A stretch of DNA of 64,000 bases. Origin: Zygaena filipendulae. Its lineage: Eukaryota; Arthropoda; Insecta; Lepidoptera; Zygaenidae. The stretch lies in contig OU015655.1 in assembly GCA_907165275.2 (NCBI GenBank), positions 12,784,501-12,848,500 of the forward strand, given 5' to 3'. The notes beneath the pieces are model-generated. The model was not told the origin of the DNA. It did no database searches and saw only the letters and a program-made list of their open reading frames with translations. The translations under genes were made by a program, and so were the position numbers. Position 1 is the first letter of the stretch; the number at the start of each line of letters is the position of its first letter. Of this stretch, positions 56,140 to 64,000 are shown piece by piece.

Positions 56140-56670
56140 TACCTATTTGGGATTTAAAAATAAAATATCGTTTTAGAAAGAAAGACGAGACATGTTAGTC
56201 TACCTTCGTAGGTACTTTAGTTTTTGGTTGTCCCTATCTTTGCGAACCATAGACCTTCTATCTTGTTATGGCGTATTGAATATCCTTCAGTATTTCAGAA
56301 AGGACTAAGTGACTAAGGTTGCCTAAAAAAAAACAACTTCAAGCTAGGTGAATCCGCAGGACATAGCTAGGGACTATAGATATTTTGTATTATAATATAC
56401 TTTTTTATTACAAAAATCGAGCCAGGGATCACATATATTTTGTATTATAATATACTTTTTTATCACAAAAATCGACATCGCCTCCTTTTATTGCCAAAGA
56501 CCTTGAAAAGATATTTAAAAATACCTTCTTTGCGATAAAGATTTTTCCCATGCTCTCTCAGACGGCAGAAGCTATAGGACTGAATTTAAAGGATTTTTTT
56601 AAATAATATCAAAATTTGTTAAGTAGTTTAGTTTGACTAAAACTTCAAAATATCACATTCTGTCCATTGT
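56140..56670. other. Unassigned DNA with a short tandem duplication
   Basis: TATTTTGTATTATAATATAC and TTTTTTATNACAAAAATCGA occur twice (about 56380-56425 and 56435-56480), a direct duplication with a short spacer. I see no gene. Confidence 0.6.
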
Positions 56671-56675
56671 CAGTA

Positions 56676-56999
56676 GGCTAGTTTCCTAAATTTTGTTTTT
56701 TAGTCCGTTTTGTAGATTATTAAAAAATATTGGACACGTATTTTTTAATTTTTTATGTAACCAAAAAATAACGGAGATATATCAAGTCGAAATTTCACAT
56801 GACGTCACGCCTCGCTACAGTTTGTTCGCACGTTATAGCGAGCTGTGACGTCACGAGTCCCCCACCCTAAACTTTAATGCGCTTTATCTATGCATATTTC
56901 CATTATTTTAAAAAAGCAAAAAATACGTGTCTTTTATTTTTTTATTATCTAACTGACGGACTAAATAGAATTTTGATTTTTTTACCCAGGAAACTAGCC
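56676..56999. mobile_element. CRE-MITE copy 8 (GGCTAGTTTCCT ends), two perfect CREs
   Basis: Near-identical to 6743-7066 across its length. CRE octamers are at 56800-56807 and 56846-56853; the second is mutated in the 6743 copy. The left TA is present and the right flank has become TC. Confidence 0.9.
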
Positions 57000-57247
57000 T
57001 CCATGTCTTTCCCAGACTCTATCGTCGTGGATTATTTCATGACATCAATACAGGTGCAAATTTGAATAATGCAATTTATTCGATTCAACCCACCGTTTAA
57101 AATGCAATAGAGAATTAAATCACTGAATGTACTCTTATTGTGCGAATTATGAATCGGGGATTCTTATTAACTAGGCACATTGACCTCTGCGGCTCTTCGT
57201 GCTACGGCTCCTTTAGTCTTCTTTTCTGCTATCTATATCTTATATAT

Positions 57248-57484
57248 TAATAGCTGCGCCCCGCGCTTTCACCCGCGGTAATTTTGAAGTTTCCGGTAAT
57301 TTTGAAGTTCCCGCGGGAATCCCGGGATAAAAAGTACCCTATGTCCTTCTCTGTACCCCTGACAACGTGCCTGCCAAATTTCATCCAAATCCGTTCAGCC
57401 GTTTTTGCGTGATTGAGTAACAAACACCCAAACATCTAAACATCCAAACATCCACACTTTCACATTTATAATATTAGTAGGATG
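57248..57484 (+). repeat. CCCGCGG-head SINE, full length
   Basis: AGCTGCGCCCCGCGCTTTC head with the GGTAATTTTGAAGTT block duplicated, then ACGTGCCTGCCAAATTTCAT and tail TTTATAATATTAGTAGGATG. Confidence 0.9.
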
Positions 57485-57764
57485 AATATGTCATCGGCGT
57501 ATTGTAAACGTTATTCGCCCGTTTACAAAATCTAGCATTTTGTATTGTATAATACATTGGACTGAAAATGCGTATAGTGGTCTTCTTGTATCAAAAATTG
57601 ATGAAATTGATGAATGACCATTTGACTATGTCGTGGTCATAGTTCAGACCTGACTTGATTATTACACCAGGGTGCTCGCAAATACAAAACACCGACATTT
57701 TTGTGTAAAAATAAGTGCACTTACAAAACTTTTATCTTTTGAGATACGACAGACTATTATTATC

Positions 57765-57835
57765 TTACTAGCTGTGCCCCGCGGTTTCACCCGCGGTGAT
57801 TTCGGAGTTCCCGCGGGAATTTCCGCGGAATAATG
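57765..57835 (+). repeat. CCCGCGG-head SINE, head only
   Basis: ACTAGCTGTGCCCCGCGGTT, TCACCCGCGGTGATTTCGG and AGTTCCCGCGGGAATTTCC. It stops abruptly. Confidence 0.8.
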
Positions 57836-57839
57836 GAAA

Positions 57840-58415
57840 GACGCCGTCCACTTTTTTCTTCAAATAACGTCGACATTTCCTAAGATGTTCCTAAAATGCG
57901 CTCGCGTGTGTGTTTGTGTGTTTATGTACTTACATAATGGTTGCGTTGGAGCGTACAGAGGTGTCATGTTTTTGTCGATTTTTCACCTGGTATGAAACAA
58001 TAGCCAATCATGTTATCTTATTACGCTAACGTGCGCGTTAAAACGGACGTCGTGTTCATGAGTATTCGATTTGTAGTCGTTGCCGTTTCTGAACCTTTAG
58101 GCTAAAGCCACACTACAAAGAGCTTCGCTTGTTGCTAAGAGCCAAGAAACTCGCCACTAATCGTAGTGGACAGACATTGCATACTAGGTAGCTTAGGTAC
58201 CTACTGTTGCAGGTGGCCACACCGTCAACTAGCTAGGCACCTACCTAGCGGCGTCGCTTGCAAAGCTGCGGTCCTCACAAGTCACAGCAAAGTCAATTTG
58301 CCCTCAAATTGAATCGAACCATCTAATGGATCAACCTCTAACTAGACAGAGCTTGTAACAAATAATAAGGAGTAAACTCCTGCAGTCGTGTGTCGGAGCT
58401 GATACACACACTTTT
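57840..58415. other. Unassigned DNA
   Basis: I see no gene here. TTTAGGCTAAAGCCACACTA near 58100 and AGGTGGCCACACCGTCAACT near 58210 suggest a degraded TIR element, too weak to call. Confidence 0.4.
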
Positions 58416-58417
58416 TT

Positions 58418-58490
58418 ACAATACAATACAATACAATACAATACAATACAATACAATACAATACAATACAATACAATACAATACAATATA
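58418..58490. repeat. (ATACA)n microsatellite at a LINE tail
   Basis: About 14 uninterrupted pentamers ACAAT/ATACA. On the minus strand this is a (TTGTA)n tail directly after GTGCAATAAAGTATATTG, so it belongs to the adjoining retroelement end. Confidence 0.95.
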
Positions 58491-58660
58491 CTTTATTGCA
58501 CCAAAGGAGTTTCACAACATTAAATATAATATAAATTAATTTCAGGCAAATAGGCGGCCTTATTGCTAGAAGCAATTTTTTCAAGGCAACCTTGACGAGA
58601 TAGTACAGAGAATTCATTACATTCATACATACAGTGGGTGGGTGCAGGCTGATACCTTGT
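58491..58660 (-). repeat. LINE 3' end, minus strand
   Basis: On the + strand CTTTATTGCACCAAAGGAGT, GGCGGCCTTATTGCTAGAAG and TTTCAAGGCAACCTTGACGA, matching 24704-24928. Confidence 0.75.
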
Positions 58661-59030
58661 GAGATTATAATATTATTAAATATACATACTCATAGACATT
58701 ATGAAATAATAAATATCTTTAGTTTATTTACGTAATAAATATCTTTTTTAAGTAATCATTTAAGTAATAAATATCTTTTTTATTTATTTATTTTAGTTTG
58801 TGTTTAAAGGTAGGTATTAATTAAGGTGTTAATATTAATGAATTGCATATCTGCATTCTGACAATGAGGAGTGCAAAAAATATTGTTATGAATAAGACAT
58901 AGCCGACATAATCAGAAAATGAGTTTAACATCGGAATCAGTTAAACGATGTATTAAGCGAGATGTACATATAAGCGATATAATAATAATAATAAGGGTAC
59001 CTTGTGTAGTATAGTATTATATTATATATT

Positions 59031-59300
59031 ATACTAGCTGTCCCCCGCGATTTCAACCGCGGTAATTTCGGAGTTCCCGCGGGAATTCCGGAAAAAAAAT
59101 TGTACCCTTGACAGTAGTTTACGGTGATTAGCTGTTCCCCGAATTAATTCCGGAGTTCCCGCGGGAATTCCGGGATAAAAACTTTTAAGTTGGACCATAT
59201 TATAAATGGTTACAAAATTTTATCAAAATCCGTTCAGTAGTTTCGGAGTCCATCGCGGACAAACAACGTGACACGTGATTTATATATATTAAGATTGTAT
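59031..59300 (+). repeat. CCCGCGG-head SINE, composite double-head copy
   Basis: CTAGCTGTCCCCCGCGATTT, then AGTTTACGGTGATTAGCTG and a second GAATTAATTCCGGAGTTCCC head, TTGGACCATATTATAAATGG, and ACGTGATTTATATATATTAA. Confidence 0.9.
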
Positions 59301-59309
59301 TATATTATC

Positions 59310-59900
59310 TGTGCTTGTGGCGAGCTCTTGGTGAGTAACGACACCACGTACCCGAGTGCTCCAGGGAGTCAGTCAGGGCTCGCCTCGGCGAGCCTTATCG
59401 GCCGAGTGGAACCCAAGGAGGCCCCCAGGACTCTCACCTCCGGCTTGCCTTCACTGGCCGTCCGGAGTGGAGTCGTCAGAGCTATATGCGCCAGGGGTGG
59501 AAATGTTAAAGGACATAACGCCGCGAATAACCCCGGAGAAAGCGCAGCACACCTCTCTACAACCCTGGGCTGCCACACCGGCGTTGCCCGCCAGCCGCTG
59601 TACTACACGGTGGCAAAGTGGGGGCCCACCTAGTGAGCGTCGAGTCACCGTCTACTGTACTGAATTAGTTTTTGCTTATTTAGGTAGGTAGACGTCCGAA
59701 ACTTTGCAATAACCCGGTGTTTGACCAACCAAAACTCAAGTCCATAGAACCTTACGCCTTTCCATAATCCTACAATAGTCCCAGCAGCTGCCAGCTGTGC
59801 CCGCTGTTAACATTAGCAGCTGGCAACTGTACCACATCACATCAAACTTTCACTGTCAGGGGCCTCCACGTATTGGAGCTGTGTCCCCACGCAAGCCTAT
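59310..59900 (+). other. GC-rich segment, probably a repeat
   Basis: About 59340-59650 is GC-rich with open frames on both strands (up to 121 codons), but no domain, splice-site pair or coding bias on one frame stands out. Phrases such as GAGTGGAACCCAAGGAGGCC look like retroelement 3' UTR. CAGCAGCTGCCAGCTGTGCC and AGCAGCTGGCAACTG are close E-box-type repeats near 59790. I would not annotate a gene. Confidence 0.4.
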
Positions 59901-59923
59901 AAAATGACCGAACTTAGTAATAA

Positions 59924-60322
59924 TCCACTTCACAACACAGATCTACTTGATCCCACAGTAAGCTATTATTAGCTTGTGTCGTGTAACCAAGCAAACGTGG
60001 TATACATGTGGCATCCTGTATTTTTTCCAAAGTAATTATGTTATCACGGATAGGTAAACAACCTCCGTATCGTAAAAATACGCCACGTTGCCAACTCGCA
60101 GCGACTTTCAGCGCGCACGGCGCCAATCAGATGGCACCGCGCGCCGCGCTGTTGCCGCTCGTATCACGTAGTGAACAACAAATGGTGTTACGTTTTTTTA
60201 ACCGGCTTCCCAAAAAGGACCCTGTACTCACCACAAAAAGTCCACCCCCGCCGAGAATCGAACCCGGAACCTCTTGATTAGCGGGTAGGTATGGTGACTT
60301 ACTGCGCCAATCGGGTCGTCAA
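59924..60322 (-). mobile_element. tRNA-derived SINE with an internal insert, minus strand
   Basis: The 3' half is at 59924-60008 (complement of CACAGATCTACTTGATCCCA). The 5' half at 60230-60322 has B box GGTTCGATTCTC and GACGACCCGATTGGCGCAGT. Between them about 225 bp replace the middle of the SINE: GC-rich in part (GGCACCGCGCGCCGCGC) and ending TTTTTTTAACCGGCTTCCC. Confidence 0.8.
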
Positions 60323-60427
60323 TACTGTTGATACTGTTGAAGAGACCTAGGGGGTCTGAAGGCAGACCATCACTTTTTATATAAGTAAATACTGTTTTAG
60401 CGGTTGATCGGATTTTATTCCATCTAA

Positions 60428-60666
60428 CTGCCGCACTCAGAGTCGACTTTAATGATTACTTAGTTAAGTATAGATTTTTAAAACCAAAACTGCCGCAATC
60501 AGACAAGTTTAATAAATTAATGTTAATTGGCATTTAACTAATTAAGTTACATCTCATTAAATGCCAATCAACATTAATTTACTGAACGTCTCTGATTGCG
60601 GCAGTTTTGGTTTTAAAAATCTATACTTAACTAAGTAATTATTAAAGTCGACTCTGAGTGCGGCCG
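60428..60666. mobile_element. CCGCACTCAGAG foldback MITE, copy E
   Basis: CTGCCGCACTCAGAGTCGAC to GACTCTGAGTGCGGCCG, with TAA at 60425-60427 and 60667-60669. The central loop is inverted relative to copies A and F (AAACTTG side first). Confidence 0.92.
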
Positions 60667-60764
60667 TAAATTTCGAACATAAGCAGAGTAGGGCTTATCA
60701 AAATAAAGCAAATTTAAATTTACACTACTGCTTTCTTTAAAGCACAGATAATATAATTTACTAA

Positions 60765-61068
60765 TATTATTATAAATGCGAAAGTGGATTTGTTTGTTTG
60801 TTACGCTTTCACGGCTAAATGGCTCTACCGATAACCACGAAATATTGCATATACGTTGTCAGGAGTACAGGCAAGGACATAGGCTACTTTTCATCCCGGA
60901 ATTCCCATGGGAACTCTGAAACTAACGTGGAAGAAACCACATTAAATTTTGCATACTGCCTACACGTTGTCAGGGGTAGGTAGGTACAGAAAAAAATATA
61001 GGGTAGTAAGTACTTTTAAGTCGGAATACCCGCGGGATCTCCGAAACTAACGCGGGGAAAAGCTAGTA
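60765..61068 (-). repeat. CCCGCGG-head SINE, duplicated body, minus strand
   Basis: On the minus strand ACTAGCTTTTCCCCGCGTTA, GGAGATCCCGCGGGTATTCC, then a second AGTTCCCATGGGAATTCCGG head, ending TTTCGCATTTATAATAATAT. Confidence 0.8.
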
Positions 61069-61134
61069 TTAATATAGTGGTCTAGGCATTTTTTCTTTAT
61101 CGCCATTTTGTTGCGTCAGGATGACTCTATTAAA

Positions 61135-61512
61135 ATCTAGTAACATAGATACCTATGTTCTTTTCTGTGCTTCTGGAAATGTCTATATAAAACTTCATGA
61201 TGATCGGTTGAGTTGTTAAGGCATGAAAGCGTAACAAACAAACTCATACCGCCGCACTCAGAGTCGACTTTAATGATTACTTAGTTAAGTATAGATTTTT
61301 AAAATAAAACTGCCGCAATCACAGACGTTCAGTGAATTAATGTTAATTGGCATTTAATGAGATGTAACTTAATTAGTAAAATTCCAATTAACATTAATCT
61401 ATTAAACTTGTCTGATTGCGGCAGTTTTGTTTTAAAAATCTATACTTAACTAAGTAATCATTAAAGTCGACTCTGAGTGCGGCGGATATTCGCATTTATA
61501 ATATCAGTGGAT
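61135..61512 (+). repeat. CCCGCGG-head SINE 3' half split by a foldback MITE
   Basis: TTCATGATGATCGGTTGAG to AACAAACTCATA lies left of copy F, and the tail TTCGCATTTATAATATCAGT continues right of it. ATA is duplicated at the break. Confidence 0.85.
61249..61485. mobile_element. CCGCACTCAGAG foldback MITE, copy F
   Basis: CCGCCGCACTCAGAGTCGAC to GACTCTGAGTGCGGCGG, with ATA at 61246-61248 and 61486-61488. The host SINE dates it as the younger insertion. Confidence 0.93.
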
Positions 61513-61514
61513 TT

Positions 61515-62005
61515 GGAACGCTCACTTCTGGAATACCTACCTATCACCTTTGTTTATTGATAAATAATTAAATATGACAGAATGGCTACTTAATTTTTTT
61601 TTTTATGTCAGCGATAAGGAATCATAGCGTACATTATTATTGCCTTTGCAAACAACATTATTATTGTTAAATATTATGTCGATGATAATAATATGATATT
61701 TGTTCAGTTGCAACATAGTAAGAGAAGAGCTGTTGGCAGGCAATCCTGTGTTCCCTTGAAAGTTGATCGAAGATCAACGTTTGACCGGATAGAATCTCGC
61801 AACTCGCTGTTGCATGATAATACAATTTACAACTTTAACTGCATATCAATAGAGCTTACATTGAAATTGGTGATGCGAGTGCTTTGTGTCAGTTATATCA
61901 TAGTAGAATAAGGTATATAAATTCCTTTAGCTGCGACTACCGTTATCGGGGTCTAATGCAAGTAAACAAAACATTTTCATACTTATGTATTGTATATTAT
62001 TATCT
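61515..62005. other. Unassigned DNA
   Basis: I see no gene here; the 72-residue + frame at 61693-61911 has no domain. TTTTTTTTTATGTCAGCGAT near 61598 resembles the start of the 16185 repeat. Confidence 0.45.
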
Positions 62006-62006
62006 G

Positions 62007-62203
62007 TACTAATATTATAAAGAGCAAAAGTTTGTCAGTTTGAGATGTTGTAGGGGGTAATCTCTAGATCTACTGAACCGATTTTGAAAGTTCTTTCACT
62101 TAAAAGAAGCCACGGCAGTCCTGAGTGACATAGGATACCTTTTATTCCGAAGTTCGCACGGAAACTCCAAAAATACCGCGGGAGAAACCGCGAGGGACAG
62201 CTA
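62007..62203 (-). repeat. CCCGCGG-head SINE, minus strand
   Basis: On the minus strand ACTAGCTGTCCCTCGCGGTT, TCTCCCGCGGTATTTTTGGA and CAAAATCGGTTCAGTAGATC, ending TTTATAATATTAGTACAGA. Confidence 0.85.
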
Positions 62204-62272
62204 GTATATAATATACGTACCTGCCTACTGTTCTGGGTGACTTCACTGTTCCGTGTCATCGAGACTCTCGCT

Positions 62273-62502
62273 GGACCCTTGACTATGACCGAAACGCGTC
62301 GCGTTAAGATAGCTCGCCAAAAAATTGATTCCTCTCATACTTAAAGAATTTTCACTTGGAAAAAAAAATACATTTCCAGCGTGTCTTACGGCACACGGAA
62401 AATTTATATTCTAATATTTTGGCATCTCGAGCGTTTGCGATTGTGTTTTTGGAACGCGCGTTATGGCCAAGGAATGTCGTTGGTCATAGTGAATAAGGGA
62501 CC
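62273..62502. mobile_element. MITE, CCCTTATTCAC-end family
   Basis: Relative of 9490-9716: GGACCCTTGACTATGACCG on the left against GGTCATAGTGAATAAGGGACC on the right, with a GGAACGCGCGTTATGGCCAA core. The left TIR has a small deletion. Confidence 0.75.
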
Positions 62503-62563
62503 TGATATTTATTAATAATATAATTAACTATAGCGGTTCCCCGCGGTTTTACTCTCGTTAATA

Positions 62564-62764
62564 GGGATGTTGACGCCTTTTGAAAATCTAAATTCTAATT
62601 AGTCCGTCAGTTAGAAAATAAAAAGCAATAGATAAGATTTTTTTGATTTTTCAAATTAATATATGGGGGCTCGTGCTCGACATTAACTCAATGTATCGCC
62701 GTTATTTTATGATTACGTAAAAAAGAGAAAAAAATACGTATCCAATATTTTTTTATTATCTAGA
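62564..62764. mobile_element. CRE-MITE, internally deleted
   Basis: GGGATGTTGACGCC and TTAGTCCGTCAGTTAG at the left, AATGTATCGCCGTTATTTTA and ATACGTATCCAATATTTTTT at the right. The central part with both CRE sites is gone. Confidence 0.8.
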
Positions 62765-62929
62765 ACAAAAATGTTTTACAGATGTCGCTCGGTTGACATA
62801 GAAAATTATCAATTGACGAAAACTAAAAAAATGATACTAAATCAGCATGCATTTTTAAGAAAATATAATTTTGTATACTATGAGCCAAAAAACATATATA
62901 TAATATTATATATTCATATACAACATATT

Positions 62930-63110
62930 ATACTATAGATATACAGACTGGAAAGTGGAGCCCTGTGTTCATCACACAAAGTCCACCACTAGCGAACAAA
63001 CGAATCGAACCGGGAACCTCTTGATTAGCGTGTACCTATAGGAATCACCATGCCTACGACCGGATTAGGGCAGTGGATCACCACCCACTGCGCAAATTCG
63101 GTAGTCATAA
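62930..63110 (-). mobile_element. tRNA-derived SINE, diverged, minus strand
   Basis: On the minus strand AAGAGGTTCCCGGTTCGATT covers the B box. The body GACTTTGTGTGATGAACACA is present, and the A-box side carries an extra GTGGTGATCCACTGCCC. Confidence 0.75.
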
Positions 63111-63114
63111 TATA

Positions 63115-63535
63115 ATATAATAATAATATTGCCTATATTGCTTGTTATTCCTCCTTGCTTTGTTTTGTCTACAAATGCAAGGGTGTGCGACGCGTACTAA
63201 ATATGGACGTAGCAATCGAAGCATTGTTATATTTTTGCAGAAAAGAGCTTGTTTGCATGTATTATTATTTATTTATGAAAACAAAATGAAACATTTGTTA
63301 ACTTCATTTCACCTTAATAATAACTTAGCAAAGTAATTGTATTAAACGTACCAACAAAGTGTCCAACAAAGTAGGCACCAAATATACTTTTCGGTATCAC
63401 GGTTAAAATTCAAATAGAGATAATATTATTTCCACCCAATAGCTTACACAGATAAAAGACAAGTGACGTACAAAAGTAAAATATGGACGTAATAAGAAAA
63501 CAAAAAAAGAACTTATATCACCGTAAGTTAAGTAC
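63115..63535. other. Unassigned DNA
   Basis: I see no gene or repeat family here. Confidence 0.45.
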
Positions 63536-63546
63536 CCCTCATGCTC

Positions 63547-63586
63547 GGGGGGGGGGTACGGGGCGATACCCCCCCCCCCCCCCCCC
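63547..63586. repeat. G10/C18 homopolymer hairpin
   Basis: Ten G (63547-63556), TACGGGGCGATA, then eighteen C (63569-63586). The two runs can pair into a GC stem. Run lengths of this kind are error-prone in sequencing. Confidence 0.9.
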
Positions 63587-63589
63587 AAG

Positions 63590-63690
63590 ACGACCCGAGT
63601 AAGCACTCTGAACAAAGAAAATTGGTTCCAAATCAAATAGCAAAGCAGGTTTGTAAAAAGTTTCATAAAAGAATATAAAAGATAATGTAT
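63590..63690 (+). repeat. Two-copy dispersed repeat (partner at 868)
   Basis: GACCCGAGTAAGCACTCTGA, GTTTGTAAAAAGTTTCATAA and AGAATATAAAAGA match 868-1000. Confidence 0.55.
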
Positions 63691-63694
63691 AATT

Positions 63695-64000
63695 AGCTAG
63701 CTATTCTCTATTTTCCAGCTATTTTGCTTCCAGCTATTTTCCAGTTATTTTGCCCCTCCCCTCTCCCCCTCCCCGCAAAACGCGGAAATTTTTTGGAGCT
63801 TTTTTTTCGAATATGGTAAAATTGGTGCACTTAGTTCTTCCGTGTGACTTGGCGTAAGCCGGCAATAAACATCATCTAATAGCGAGGGGCGTGCTATATA
63901 TAATCTTGGCATGGCCGTTAGGGCGGGATTTGCCGCGTAAACTATATTCCTCGGACATCAAACGATCTAGACCTAAGTACCTACCTATATATATATTATA
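63695..64000. other. Unassigned DNA to window end
   Basis: Repeated CCAGCTATTTTCCAGCTATTTTGC-like phrases lie near 63715-63750, followed by a C-rich CCCCTCCCCTCTCCCCCTCC. I see no gene. Confidence 0.45.

Noticed and set aside
57840..58415. Possible degraded TIR element (AGCCACAC against GGCCACACCG)
   Set aside because: The repeats are short and in the same sense, and no target duplication was found.
59268..59691. Overlapping GC-rich open frames of 65-121 codons on both strands
   Set aside because: Open frames on both strands follow from GC richness. No domain, consistent codon bias or splice pair is visible, and the phrases look like retroelement 3' sequence.
32741..61485. CRISPR-like array of repeats
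   Set aside because: The repeats are dispersed TIR elements with target duplications in a eukaryotic genome. There is no regular repeat-spacer spacing and no cas gene.

Overview
The window looks like part of a moth or butterfly (Lepidoptera) chromosome. It is AT-rich, almost gene-free and packed with short dispersed repeats. The most abundant repeat has the head CCCGCGGTTTCACCCGCG and a tail reading about TTTATAATATTAGTAGG, the style of lepidopteran SINE/RTE-tail repeats (Metulj-like by recollection, not by search). GTAGGTA-rich DNA, tRNA-derived SINEs and many terminal-inverted-repeat (TIR) elements point the same way. No bacterial genes, rRNA, genuine tRNA gene or CRISPR array was found.

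Host gene. I can support one host gene, on the + strand, and only its 5' part. Exon 1a ends at 37289 with ATG CAA G before a GTGAGT donor. Exon 2 is 41913-42069 and joins in the matching phase, giving a protein that starts MQDNAAERSDMSGV. A second candidate first exon with its own ATG is 52181-52362; it encodes a Tyr/Gln-rich N-terminus and follows a GC-rich, CpG-rich promoter-like stretch. Exon 2 and the 52.2-kb exon both end in phase 2, so both could splice to the same downstream exon beyond 64 kb. I do not recognise the protein family.

Mobile DNA. There are two Tc1-like transposons. One (40126-41696) has about 117-bp TIRs, a TA target duplication and a DD34E transposase frame broken by a single TGA; it lies inside intron 1. 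The other (26707-29194) is split by a 5'-truncated non-LTR retrotransposon and sits inside a SINE that itself sits inside a tRNA-derived SINE, giving four insertion layers. Non-autonomous families include: about 11 copies of a MITE carrying paired TGACGTCA palindromes; six copies of a near-complete foldback element with 3-bp target duplications; five copies of a TA-flanked CAACGTGTTAATG element; about seven copies of an AAGCAATA-TIR element; two elements flanked by TTA or TAA (PIF/Harbinger-like); and several one-off foldbacks.

Layout. 1-37 kb is repeats and unassigned AT-rich DNA. 37-42 kb holds exon 1a, intron 1 with the near-intact Tc1 element, and exon 2. 42-52 kb is intron with foldback elements and a long GT repeat. 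52.0-52.4 kb is the alternative promoter and exon. 52.4-64 kb is intron or flank, again full of SINEs and MITEs. The genes do not form a pathway: one host gene carries a large transposon load in its introns.
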